Positions 1 through 8,184 of a stretch of 14,519 nt of DNA are shown in pieces. Position 1 is the stretch's first letter. Each line of letters begins with the position of its first letter. The DNA comes from Lachnospiraceae bacterium UBA4381. Its GTDB lineage: Bacteria > Bacillota > Clostridia > Lachnospirales > Lachnospiraceae. The notes under the pieces are model-generated. The model was not told where the DNA came from. It searched no databases and saw nothing but the letters and a program-made list of their open reading frames with translations. The stretch lies in contig DGRT01000176.1 in NCBI GenBank assembly GCA_002391105.1, positions 1 through 14,519 on the forward strand, read 5' to 3'. Made by a program: the position numbers and the translations under genes.

Positions 1-23
1 TATGACCACTTCGATACCTCTCC
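1..23 (-). tRNA. tRNA-Ser, 5' part only, cut by the left edge
   Basis: Read on the minus strand, positions 23 to 1 begin GGAGAGG (acceptor arm), then TA (bases 8-9), a TCG D-stem arm and AAGTGGTCATA (D loop). This matches the 5' end of the serine tRNAs known from Lachnospiraceae and other Clostridia. The anticodon, long variable arm and 3' end lie outside the window, so the isoacceptor cannot be stated. A near-consensus promoter lies about 75 bp upstream on the same strand, and a small GACTT/AAGTC stem (28-32 with 40-44) sits directly in front of it. The identity rests on 23 bases only. Confidence 0.72.
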
Positions 24-98
24 AATCGACTTCTCATCAAAGTCTCTATAATTATTTAATTTCATAAAAGTAGCCGCTGTTTTCTAGCGACTTTGTCT

Positions 99-127
99 AT
101 AATAGCAAAACAAGTTTTCTATGTCAA
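99..127 (-). promoter_or_regulatory. Consensus sigma-A promoter for the tRNA-Ser
   Basis: The minus strand has a perfect -35 TTGACA (122-127), a 17-bp spacer and a -10 TATTAT (99-104, five of six consensus bases). Transcription would start near position 92 and give a leader of about 70 nt before the tRNA. That leader begins with a 6-bp stem (73-78 with 86-91, one G-T pair) and ends with a 5-bp stem next to the tRNA, which could aid 5' processing. AT-rich DNA lies upstream (130-170), as in UP elements of stable-RNA promoters. Confidence 0.75.
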
Positions 128-176
128 CTAGTTTTTTAAGAAATTTTTTATAATTTTTTTTAACCATTTGTGATCA

Positions 177-210
177 GATAAAACCGCGCCTGTTAAGGCA
201 CGGCTTTATC
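177..210 (-). terminator. Stem-loop terminator after the pilus operon, possibly bidirectional
   Basis: Arms 177-190 and 197-210 pair around a 6-nt loop (TGTTAA). The core is GC-rich (GCCGTGCC against GGCGCGGT on the minus strand, with two G-T pairs) and is extended by an AAA/TTT stretch, so each strand has an A-tract before and a short T-tract after the core. It lies about 216 bp beyond the adhesin stop codon and 50 bp before the tRNA promoter, where the operon transcript should end. The T-tract is short and interrupted, so termination strength is uncertain. Confidence 0.55.
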
Positions 211-226
211 CTTTAAATGCATTGAA

Positions 227-425
227 TTAACCTATCACTTTACATATAACCACATAACCACAATCACCGGATTGTTGTTCATTAACAATGCCCTCTTTGC
301 CATTGTATGTCCTAATATGCCACAAACAATTCCCGATAATAATCGGGCAGGACTGTTCCGTCAATAAGCCACCAATGAGGTTTGTAATTCTCAAAAGAAA
401 TTATAAGACTGCAATAATAAAGAGG
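227..425 (-). pseudogene. Coding-like, frameshifted remnant downstream of the adhesin
   Basis: No intact gene is present. On the minus strand, the frame that runs on from the adhesin stop is open for 37 codons to a TAG at 312-314 and reads like protein (it contains ENYKPHWWLIDGTVLPDYY). A +/-1 frame then continues as HIRTYNGKEGIVNEQQSGDC and on to a TAA at 227-229. Neither part has a start codon with a ribosome binding site. Together they look like the tail of a gene broken by a frameshift, with the 177-210 hairpin as its terminator. The family was not recognised. A 6-bp hairpin (332-337 with 342-347) lies inside it. Chance open frames in a spacer remain possible. Confidence 0.22.
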
Positions 426-3400
426 TTATAAGCTTTTCTTATTTTTACCGTACAGCATCACCAGAAGCATTATTCCACCCAGAGAAAGTATAATTGATAT
501 CACTATAAAAAACATAGGAAATGAATCTTTAGTATGCGGAGCATTCCGAACCTCTGCCTTATCTGCTGATACCTCTTCTCTGGAATTACCCACAACAGGT
601 TTAGTCTCCCCGGTATCCTTTTCAAGAACTACCTCTTCCTCAGTTTCACTCTCTTTCGGATTCTCTTTTGGATTTTCTTTTGGATTCTCTTTCGGATTAT
701 CATTTTCCGGCTTTTCTTTATTCTTCTTCGATATAACAGGAGGTTTAATAGTCACCGTCTGGTCTGCATCATTTATATCCTCATGTGCTGCAATCTCTAC
801 GTCTTTATAATACAGCTTTTCAAAAACCACTATCTCTGTATCTTTTTCAACACTTGCAGCATCGATAGTATAATCTATCTCGGTCAAACCGCTGGAACTC
901 TTAGGCACAAACTCAACACTGGTTTGAACCTTTTCGCCATTAACCTTAAACTCTTTCCCTGTTTCTTTATCCATGAGTACACCTTCAAAACTGTAACTCA
1001 CACCCGGAATGAGATTATCGTACTTTATGACATCTGTTATCGTGAGATCCTTGTCTGATGTTGCGGTTTTATTACCATCAATAGATGCCTGAGTTCCAAT
1101 ACTCGGTATCGCCACACTTTGACCAGAATCTTCAAGATCAGAATGTGAAGCAACACGCATACCATAACTGTTATACATATCTTCAAATACAACCAGTATC
1201 ATGGAATCAAGATTGCTGGTATCAAACGGGATACTTACCACAGTTTCACCGCTTTCTTTATCCGGAACAAATGATGTTGTTACTGTAATCGCCTTTCCTG
1301 CATCATCTATAAATACATCACCATCTTTATATTTTCCGCTTTTATCATTTTTTACATGCAGTGTAGTTACCAGAGTATATTCTGCTCCCGGTATGACATT
1401 ATTATAAGTAACCTTATCTTCTATTATGGTTTCAGCATCTTTAGGCATTACATTTATACCGGTATTCTTATCAACTGCTGTTGTCCCAATTTCTATAAAT
1501 GAAACAAATTGATTCACGTCCAGTTCTTTATGCATTCCAACAAGTACTTCATTATTATAATCATCTGAAGATTTATTTGTTTCATTTACCTCATTAATAA
1601 GATAAACCTCCTCATATACTACGCCATTTTTTCCTGAAAGATTAGTAAGATCATATCCTGCAAATTCTACTGTTACATCACCATCACACATATAATCTGC
1701 ATGATCCGAGGACATATCAAGCTTTGTCCCATCTTCCAGAATAATATCAGACGCATCAGGACTAGTATTTATATTTTCCCCAGTAACTTCCGGAGTTTTA
1801 AATAAAGTTTCTCCAACTATCCTCCTGCCTGCTGCATCATATAGCTCTTCTCCAGTTTCAATATCAACCAGCACACCTCTTGCTATATAGGTACGATTTG
1901 CCACAAGATTATGATAGTGAACAATGTCCGTTATTGAAGATCCTTCAGACGCTTCGATCTCTTTGGCCGCTTCATCACTCACTCCTTCAATTACAGTATT
2001 GGTATTTCTGGCAGTGGTTCGTATCTCCGGAAAATGAATACTTTCATCCTCATCCTCTATATCATGGTGTACAGCCAGCACAAGATTATCCTGTCTTAAT
2101 TCTTCAAATGCAACTATAGTTTTACCTTTAAACAGTGAGGCATCATATTCAAACTCGATATCCACATACCCATCACTTTGCTCTGCTATAAATGTAAGCT
2201 CTGATGTTATCGGGTTACCGTCTGAGTCCAGTAAAGCTTTCTCCTGCTGATGACCTCCCTTCTGTTCCACCTCTGATGATTCTTCGTCGGAATATTCATT
2301 TTCTGACGACTCCTCAGTTCCATTAATCGACTCCGTTTCATCAACGCCATTCACCTCATTCTCAGCATCAGCTTTGGAATCATCCCCAGCGTCGACTTTG
2401 GAATCATTACCATCACCAGCTTTCGAAACATTACCAGTGTCAGCTTTGGAATCACTACCAGTGTCGGCTTTTGAATCATCCCCAGTTTCAGCTTTGGAAT
2501 CATTACCAGCACCAGCTTCGGAATCATTTTCCGCATCAGTATTCAACTCATTTTCATTCCCGGTCTCTTCGCTTCGCTCATCCCCCGGCTCATCATCTGT
2601 TTCATTTTTCATTTCATTATCTGTATCATATGCAGCCTGATCATCTGCACCTCTAACCATAAGCGTTCCTGTTATCGTATATGTTTTTCCAGCCTCAAGA
2701 CCAGTATAATAAACTCTATCTATAAGACAGTTATCTGATGTTGGAAGTGCCAAATGATCCTTTGATACTAAATCAAATGCTGTAGTATGAATATCAACCG
2801 GCTTTACTGTCTGACCATCTTCATCCCGCAGACTTCTCTCATATATCGGGAAGAAATCCATATCATCCTCTTCGTCATATTCAGGATATCTTGTGATTAT
2901 ATCCTCTCCCACCGGTAGCTCATCAACGGAATTATAGGTCCCCAGATATAAAGTTTCATAGACTACAAAAACCTTCTGCTGTTCCTCATATCCGGTTGGA
3001 TCAATGCCTTCAAAACTAACTTCTATCTCTCCATCTTTTTCATATACAGAGTGTTTATAGCCTTCCTCCGTCACATATGGAGTAACAACCGAAACCTCTA
3101 CCCCGTCTTTCATGTATGGAGATACATTTCCATCCCTGTCCATTACCATTAGCTGCGTGTACCAGGTATAAGCAGTATCAGCCTTTAAGTTACGATAATA
3201 TATAGTATCTATAATCGTCTGATTGGTATAATCCGGAACATCAGAATCCTTGCCTGCCAGTACCTTTGACTTTTTTTCCTCTGAGGATGTCTCTAAAACA
3301 AATGCATTAGTATGAAACTCCGGCTTTACCATATTCCAGTTTTTATTTTCAGCCTCCTCTGCCTGAGCATCAAATACAGTTATTACTTTTCCTTCATTCG

Positions 3401-6400
3401 CTTCTATATCTTCTCTCGTAATAGTACATACTCTTTCCAGTTGCTTGCCTGCATTCGCTCCTGTCCTCATCTCGCGAACGACATAGTCCGCCCAGTAAAG
3501 AGCGCCATATTCATCACTGATTTTTTCAATATCTCCAAACCATGTTCCGCATTTACAGAGCCCCTTATTAGTATCCGTCAAATGTGACACATATTCCGAA
3601 GAAGTAGAAACATAACCCGTTTCATCGGTTCTTAGATTTATTGACTCCCCCGTATCAGTATTTGTAATCTGAAATATAACATCTGACATTGGCTCGCCAT
3701 CCTCATCTACCTTCCATAATTCAATATCGGCTCTGACAGGTCTGTCCTCTTTTATAAATGAAGCTTGATCTACGAGCTTATGATCCTGATAGCATATGCC
3801 ATTACCGTCCGAAACGAGAAGTAATACCCCTTCCTCATCTGCTTTTACAACCTGACCGTCTTTTAGCTTTGCATAGAATGTGCCTTCCTTTTTATAACCC
3901 ACCGGTTCCTTTATCTCCTGTATGGTCACATAACCAAGAGGAAAGCCAGGATTTCCATTACTATCCTTATAAAAGCTTTGTTCATTTTCAAGATACAGTG
4001 CATTATTCAGTTCTAATCCATATACCCCATCAGAAAGCATCCGGGTTTTATATATCCAGCTTCTGGACGGTTCCTTAGTCGGATCAAAAGCTTCTTCAAC
4101 ACTCTGCGGATAAAAATTCACTTTAAACTCCGCTCCCTCAAGTGTTGTCTTTCCCGGCGGTATAATACTACCGCTTTCATCTTTTTTGTTTATAACTATA
4201 TTTACAGGATGAACCAGAGGTACATTGCTCTCTGTTATCTGATTGACCGAATTAGGTTTTACTGTATATTTTTTTACTGTGGCATCTAAAACATAATTCT
4301 TACCTGCCCTTGTTTCCTTATAAAATATATCTGTATTTACCATCTTTCCCGATGCAGCATCTTTTTTAATATAACCCGATACATCCAGAGATTTTTTTGT
4401 TTTACCGGAAGAATCAATTTCTACAATACCTATCTTCTGTGAAAGTGCCATATCCGCATAGAATGTAAACTGCGTACCATTCAGGTCATAATTAGGATTC
4501 TTGTCCGAACATTCTTTATTAGAGGATGCTTTAGCTATCTCAACATCAACATTTGTGTAATCATCCACTATAAGATCAATCCTGTTATCCTCCTTATCCT
4601 TAGTAGTAATTTCATAATAACTATCATATATGTTGAATTCTTCTTTTTTATTCCCATATCTGACCACAGGCTTTATTGAAGTATTAAATCCCGCATTTTC
4701 CGCAGAGGTTTTATCTTCTCTTACATATATCTTTTCACCCGGAGATATATTAAATGTAACATGATGCTTATACCGGTTATTATCCAGCTTCGATATACTT
4801 ACTTTGTACTGTCCTTTTCCTGTTCCCTCTGTCAGCTTTGTATATGTATCACCGGTTTTACTATAGAACATAAATCTCACCTTTGACATATCCACAGCGG
4901 CATCAGGATTCTGAGTTCCATTTTCCTTGGTTATATTCAGCCAGGATCCATATACCGGATTGGTAACCGTAAGAGTCACCTCACCACTTTCATCTGCTGA
5001 TGTTTTTGCACAGTAAAAATCTGTATAGAGATTAGTCCTTCCGGATACCGCCCAGCTTCCTCCGGAAACTGTTGGAACGCGAGATGTGTCAAATCCCGCA
5101 ATTTCAGCTACTGTTTTATTCTCCCTGATTGCCACTGTCGTGCCCGGATCAACATTTATCTCATAGTTCAGTGTCATTGTTTTTCCGTCTGAACTTTTAG
5201 ACACACTGCACTTATAGTTCCCCTGACCCGTCCCCTTTGACAATTTATTACCGCTACTATCATACAGCTCGATCATAGCTTCACTCATAGCAGGAGTTTT
5301 GTAATTAGAATTATTATCTGAAATCTTTTTTATAACCTTAAGAAGAGATGGTTTAGGCGGATTTGAATATGTCGTAAAATCAGACACATCTGTAACCTCT
5401 GATGCCTTTCCTTCTATAACCTTAAGCTTCTTTATATAATTGCCCTTGCTTGATGTATCTATATAATGTCCGGAGTCAGTTTCTACTTCGTAACCATAAT
5501 AATATTTATACGTATTATCATATACATAGTTCGTAATATCCTGAGCCAGCCAGCCTTCGTCATTGGTCAGCACTCCACCACCATTTATACTTTTTGCACT
5601 GGCTGTGGAAAATGTATCAGATGACATATCGACATTACTGCCATAAATAATAAACTTCGTGCCCTTCAGAGGCTTATTCGTATATTTATCTACTTTTTTA
5701 ATTCCAACATAAAAGTTTTTTAGGGTTTGTGTCCGGGGATTATTTATTGCCCAGGTTCTCGCTTCATTTAATGATGAAAATGCAGCATGTACATTAGTCC
5801 ATACTTTTCCGACATTCCCATTTACTGCTGCACCATATTCTCCATCTGCCGCAAGCTCTTTCACAGAATAGTTTCCTGTGTAACCTGATCCTATCTGTAT
5901 AGATGCAACACCATCAGTTCCTGTCGTCGCTTTCCCCAGCAGCTTTGTACATGCCGTATCCGAATAAAAGCCAAGAGTAATTCCAGCCAGCTTTTCTCTG
6001 CTGTTTTCATCAACTTTACAAAATGCCGCATAAGTCGGATTACCATTGGATATGGAATTATATACTCCACTACATCCAAGCCTGGAAGTCGAGCCATTCC
6101 AGATATTTGAAAATCTATTGGCATCAAAATCCTCCTTCGATATCAGCGAAATAGAATGATAAGCATAGCCCTCGCTACATGGAACACAGTATGTTTTAAT
6201 GCCTCCTGTCGGCTGGCTCGCAAGCTCGCTTGCTGCCAGTTGATACGGAATATCATATTTAAAAACATAATTATGATAATCCCAGGTATTTGAATTATAG
6301 CTTGCTGCAATTTCTGAATCTATCTTATTCCAGGAGTATTTTGTATTATAAAAGAAATCTTTATAATCAGAATTAGTCGTATGTATATTTTCTCCCCAGT

Positions 6401-8138
6401 AACCAAGCTCCTGAAGATATAAATAATCGCCATATTTCTGTTTCTCAGCAGAAGAGATACCTCCCTCATAGCCGGTGCCACTGTTATGAAGAGTCCCATT
6501 TATATCATCAAATATATAAAATGCCTGTCCGGGATAGGACGCGTTATGACCTGTTTTTGTATATCCTATCCAGTCATATGCCGAGCCATTCCAGCCCCAT
6601 ATTCCAAACCATATATTATCCGTACCATGATCAGTGATACCTGATTTCATAAAATTAATATAATTTCCGTCTTCCTGAGTATGCTTAATCTTTATAGTAA
6701 TTCTCAAATACTGAAATACTGCAGAAGTGGGATCGGTATAGGAACCAGATTTCTGCGGAAGATATACATAAGGATAGCCCGCAGTTCCATCATTATAATA
6801 AACCCAGTAACCATCAGCATCTGTGTATTGATATTTAAGCGAGACACCATCTATAGTAACATCATTATTATGCCACCCGGTTCCATGATAAAAAGGATTG
6901 TAAGCCCCATGCTTCATGCAATTCGCAACACCGGATATATAAGAAACCGAACTATCGTTATATGGTGTGGTTATATGCACATTTACAACATCAAAGGTTG
7001 CCGCACCTATAGAACGCCCATGATCATTTACCGTTACATCCGCTACTATATATTCATAATTATAAGCAGATCCACGAAGAACCATGTCTCTGGAAGAAGG
7101 TGCTTTAAGCAATCCCGACTTCAAAGCGGGCTTCTGTGCTGCGCCATATATTTTTTCTGCTTCTTCTATTTCCTCTTTAGTGGGAATATAATTTTCATCC
7201 TTATCAACTATATTCCAGGGGATTCCATTTTCATCAAGTTCAACATCAGAACCATAGGTTTTCTGATCTTCACTTCCCGGATTCTTACCTTCGTCTCCCC
7301 CACCCTTTTCTCCGTCGTCAGTTTTCTGATTCGTTCCGGTGTTTTCTATATCTTCGGATGTCGTCTTATCAGTTCCATTATAATCCTGAGCTGACATACC
7401 AGTCTTTGCTTCTATCCCTGACTGATCTGTACCATCCGGGGTTATCCCTGTTTCGGTTTGGTCTGAAGTGCCCGGCTTTGCGTCTGCTTCTGACTGGTCT
7501 GTACCGTCTGGGTTTATCTCTGTTTCGTTTTGATCTGAAACGCCCGGCTTTGCGTCTGCTCCTTGCCAGTCTGCTACATCAGAGGTTTTATCTGTTTCCT
7601 TCCGGTCTGTACCGTACGGGGTTTCCTCTGGTTCGTTCTGGTTTGTACCGTCCGGCTTTACCCCTGTTTCGTTTTTGTCTGAAGTGCCCGGCTTTGCGTC
7701 TGCTCCTGACTGGTCTGTACCGTCTGGGTTTATCTCTGTTTCGTTCTGATCTGAAACGCCCGGCTTTGCATCTGCTCCTTGCTGGTCTGCTACATCAGTG
7801 GTTTTCCCTGTTTCCTTTCTGTCTGAAATATCCGGCTTTGCTTCTTCTTCCGGCTGGTCTGTACCGTCCGGTTTTTTCTCTAAGCCACTCTGGTTCTGAT
7901 ATGCCGGCTTTGCTTCTTCTCCTTGTAAATCATACTCGTCAGTCCCATTTTCACCAGCTATATCTGACTGTCCGGTCTGAACTTCATTTTTATCTCCCGC
8001 CCCGGTATCCTCCGATGTTTCTTCTATTGAAACCGGGACTTCAGCCGCAAATACTCTTGGTTCTCCAAAAGGCAATAAGGACATTAGCATCCCCATTATC
8101 AGCACCAAGGATATAAATCTTCTTATCTTATATTTCAT
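426..8138 (-). CDS. Giant SpaA/VaFE-repeat, LPXTG-like surface-anchored adhesin (2570 aa)
   Basis: This is a predicted secreted, wall-attached stalk or adhesin encoded last in the pilus operon. The ATG at 8138 follows AGGAG with 8-nt spacing. Domain order: Sec signal peptide (about 1-32, ending VFAA); acidic Thr/Gly/Asp 24-aa repeats (68-259); a linker; an aromatic- and Gly-rich unrecognised domain (about 359-700); SpaA/Cna-B-like domains from about 704 (GFYSDTACTKLLG) and 808; two mutually similar domains (about 930-1065 and 1066-1195); and further SpaA-like domains from about 1197, 1312 and 1470. Five VaFE-type repeats follow, starting near 1608, 1780, 2040, 2217 and 2345, the second split by an acidic insert. 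The tail is an NPKE-repeat wall spacer, APHTKDS (2533-2539), a hydrophobic span (2540-2562) and KNKKSL. Motifs such as VKEL, VREM and QEIKEP, with Lys near domain starts, suggest intramolecular isopeptide bonds as in Gram-positive pilins. No sortase is in the window. The ligand is unknown. Confidence 0.9.
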   Translation of the reverse strand: MKYKIRRFISLVLIMGMLMSLLPFGEPRVFAAEVPVSIEETSEDTGAGDKNEVQTGQSDIAGENGTDEYDLQGEEAKPAYQNQSGLEKKPDGTDQPEEEAKPDISDRKETGKTTDVADQQGADAKPGVSDQNETEINPDGTDQSGADAKPGTSDKNETGVKPDGTNQNEPEETPYGTDRKETDKTSDVADWQGADAKPGVSDQNETEINPDGTDQSEADAKPGTSDQTETGITPDGTDQSGIEAKTGMSAQDYNGTDKTTSEDIENTGTNQKTDDGEKGGGDEGKNPGSEDQKTYGSDVELDENGIPWNIVDKDENYIPTKEEIEEAEKIYGAAQKPALKSGLLKAPSSRDMVLRGSAYNYEYIVADVTVNDHGRSIGAATFDVVNVHITTPYNDSSVSYISGVANCMKHGAYNPFYHGTGWHNNDVTIDGVSLKYQYTDADGYWVYYNDGTAGYPYVYLPQKSGSYTDPTSAVFQYLRITIKIKHTQEDGNYINFMKSGITDHGTDNIWFGIWGWNGSAYDWIGYTKTGHNASYPGQAFYIFDDINGTLHNSGTGYEGGISSAEKQKYGDYLYLQELGYWGENIHTTNSDYKDFFYNTKYSWNKIDSEIAASYNSNTWDYHNYVFKYDIPYQLAASELASQPTGGIKTYCVPCSEGYAYHSISLISKEDFDANRFSNIWNGSTSRLGCSGVYNSISNGNPTYAAFCKVDENSREKLAGITLGFYSDTACTKLLGKATTGTDGVASIQIGSGYTGNYSVKELAADGEYGAAVNGNVGKVWTNVHAAFSSLNEARTWAINNPRTQTLKNFYVGIKKVDKYTNKPLKGTKFIIYGSNVDMSSDTFSTASAKSINGGGVLTNDEGWLAQDITNYVYDNTYKYYYGYEVETDSGHYIDTSSKGNYIKKLKVIEGKASEVTDVSDFTTYSNPPKPSLLKVIKKISDNNSNYKTPAMSEAMIELYDSSGNKLSKGTGQGNYKCSVSKSSDGKTMTLNYEINVDPGTTVAIRENKTVAEIAGFDTSRVPTVSGGSWAVSGRTNLYTDFYCAKTSADESGEVTLTVTNPVYGSWLNITKENGTQNPDAAVDMSKVRFMFYSKTGDTYTKLTEGTGKGQYKVSISKLDNNRYKHHVTFNISPGEKIYVREDKTSAENAGFNTSIKPVVRYGNKKEEFNIYDSYYEITTKDKEDNRIDLIVDDYTNVDVEIAKASSNKECSDKNPNYDLNGTQFTFYADMALSQKIGIVEIDSSGKTKKSLDVSGYIKKDAASGKMVNTDIFYKETRAGKNYVLDATVKKYTVKPNSVNQITESNVPLVHPVNIVINKKDESGSIIPPGKTTLEGAEFKVNFYPQSVEEAFDPTKEPSRSWIYKTRMLSDGVYGLELNNALYLENEQSFYKDSNGNPGFPLGYVTIQEIKEPVGYKKEGTFYAKLKDGQVVKADEEGVLLLVSDGNGICYQDHKLVDQASFIKEDRPVRADIELWKVDEDGEPMSDVIFQITNTDTGESINLRTDETGYVSTSSEYVSHLTDTNKGLCKCGTWFGDIEKISDEYGALYWADYVVREMRTGANAGKQLERVCTITREDIEANEGKVITVFDAQAEEAENKNWNMVKPEFHTNAFVLETSSEEKKSKVLAGKDSDVPDYTNQTIIDTIYYRNLKADTAYTWYTQLMVMDRDGNVSPYMKDGVEVSVVTPYVTEEGYKHSVYEKDGEIEVSFEGIDPTGYEEQQKVFVVYETLYLGTYNSVDELPVGEDIITRYPEYDEEDDMDFFPIYERSLRDEDGQTVKPVDIHTTAFDLVSKDHLALPTSDNCLIDRVYYTGLEAGKTYTITGTLMVRGADDQAAYDTDNEMKNETDDEPGDERSEETGNENELNTDAENDSEAGAGNDSKAETGDDSKADTGSDSKADTGNVSKAGDGNDSKVDAGDDSKADAENEVNGVDETESINGTEESSENEYSDEESSEVEQKGGHQQEKALLDSDGNPITSELTFIAEQSDGYVDIEFEYDASLFKGKTIVAFEELRQDNLVLAVHHDIEDEDESIHFPEIRTTARNTNTVIEGVSDEAAKEIEASEGSSITDIVHYHNLVANRTYIARGVLVDIETGEELYDAAGRRIVGETLFKTPEVTGENINTSPDASDIILEDGTKLDMSSDHADYMCDGDVTVEFAGYDLTNLSGKNGVVYEEVYLINEVNETNKSSDDYNNEVLVGMHKELDVNQFVSFIEIGTTAVDKNTGINVMPKDAETIIEDKVTYNNVIPGAEYTLVTTLHVKNDKSGKYKDGDVFIDDAGKAITVTTSFVPDKESGETVVSIPFDTSNLDSMILVVFEDMYNSYGMRVASHSDLEDSGQSVAIPSIGTQASIDGNKTATSDKDLTITDVIKYDNLIPGVSYSFEGVLMDKETGKEFKVNGEKVQTSVEFVPKSSSGLTEIDYTIDAASVEKDTEIVVFEKLYYKDVEIAAHEDINDADQTVTIKPPVISKKNKEKPENDNPKENPKENPKENPKESETEEEVVLEKDTGETKPVVGNSREEVSADKAEVRNAPHTKDSFPMFFIVISIILSLGGIMLLVMLYGKNKKSL
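658..705 (-). repeat. NPKE-encoding 12-bp tandem repeats, wall-spanning spacer
   Basis: About four 12-bp units encode NPKE/NPKE in a row near adhesin residues 2478-2495. They lie between the last VaFE domain and the sorting-signal-like tail. Pro- and charge-rich spacers in this position usually span the peptidoglycan in sortase substrates. Small wobble differences between units show they are not freshly copied. Confidence 0.7.
2361..2528 (-). repeat. 24-bp coding repeats giving an acidic 8-aa repeat inside VaFE repeat 2
   Basis: Seven 24-bp units encode variants of NDSKADTG (adhesin residues about 1871-1926). They form the core of a longer Asp/Glu/Ser/Asn-rich stretch (about 1835-1970) that interrupts the second VaFE domain between its GTLMVR strand and the DSDGNPITSELTF strand. 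The unit is a multiple of 3, so gain or loss of units keeps the frame. There are no spacers between units. Confidence 0.85.
7434..7865 (-). repeat. Two tandem 216-bp repeats, each made of three 72-bp units
   Basis: Adhesin residues 92-235 are six 24-aa units (starting GTDQ, VADQ, GTDQ, GTNQ, VADW, GTDQ). The DNA repeats exactly with period 216: GTACCGTCTGGG occurs at 7501 and 7717, and GAAGTGCCCGG at 7465 and 7681. Units three apart are nearly identical in DNA, while adjacent units are more diverged. An older 72-bp expansion was therefore followed by a recent duplication of three units. A seventh unit (236-259) and one N-terminal unit (68-91) are degenerate. Confidence 0.88.
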
Positions 8139-8184
8139 AGGCTCTTCTCCTCATCCATCAATCTGGTAAATCCCTTATACTATA

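Noticed and set aside
332..347. CCCGAT/ATCGGG hairpin as the main operon terminator.
   Set aside because: The stem is only 6 bp and is followed on the minus strand by AATTGTTTGT rather than a T-run. The 177-210 hairpin is the better candidate.
2361..2528. Short regular repeats that might be mistaken for a CRISPR array.
   Set aside because: The 24-bp units are directly adjacent with no spacers, and they keep the adhesin reading frame as 8-aa repeats.
6130..6250. A thioester (TED) domain around YCVPCSEGYAY in the adhesin.
   Set aside because: The Cys context is suggestive, but I could not find the partner Gln motif or the flanking TED pattern, so I left the domain unassigned.
6681..7394. A 237-codon plus-strand open frame rich in Ile, Tyr and Arg.
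   Set aside because: It lies wholly inside the adhesin gene, its composition is what AT-rich antisense sequence gives, and no recognisable motif or ribosome binding site was seen.
7358..8116. A long plus-strand open frame (252 codons) opposite the adhesin N-terminus.
   Set aside because: It is the antisense of the 24-aa repeats. Its Leu/Arg/Pro-rich repeats mirror the Asp/Gly/Thr codons of the real gene, and no start signal supports it.
8139..8184. A separate promoter for the adhesin in the 46-bp spacer (TATAGTATAAG on the minus strand).
   Set aside because: A -10-like sequence exists, but I found no acceptable -35 at 16-18 bp; it is just as likely AT-rich spacer.
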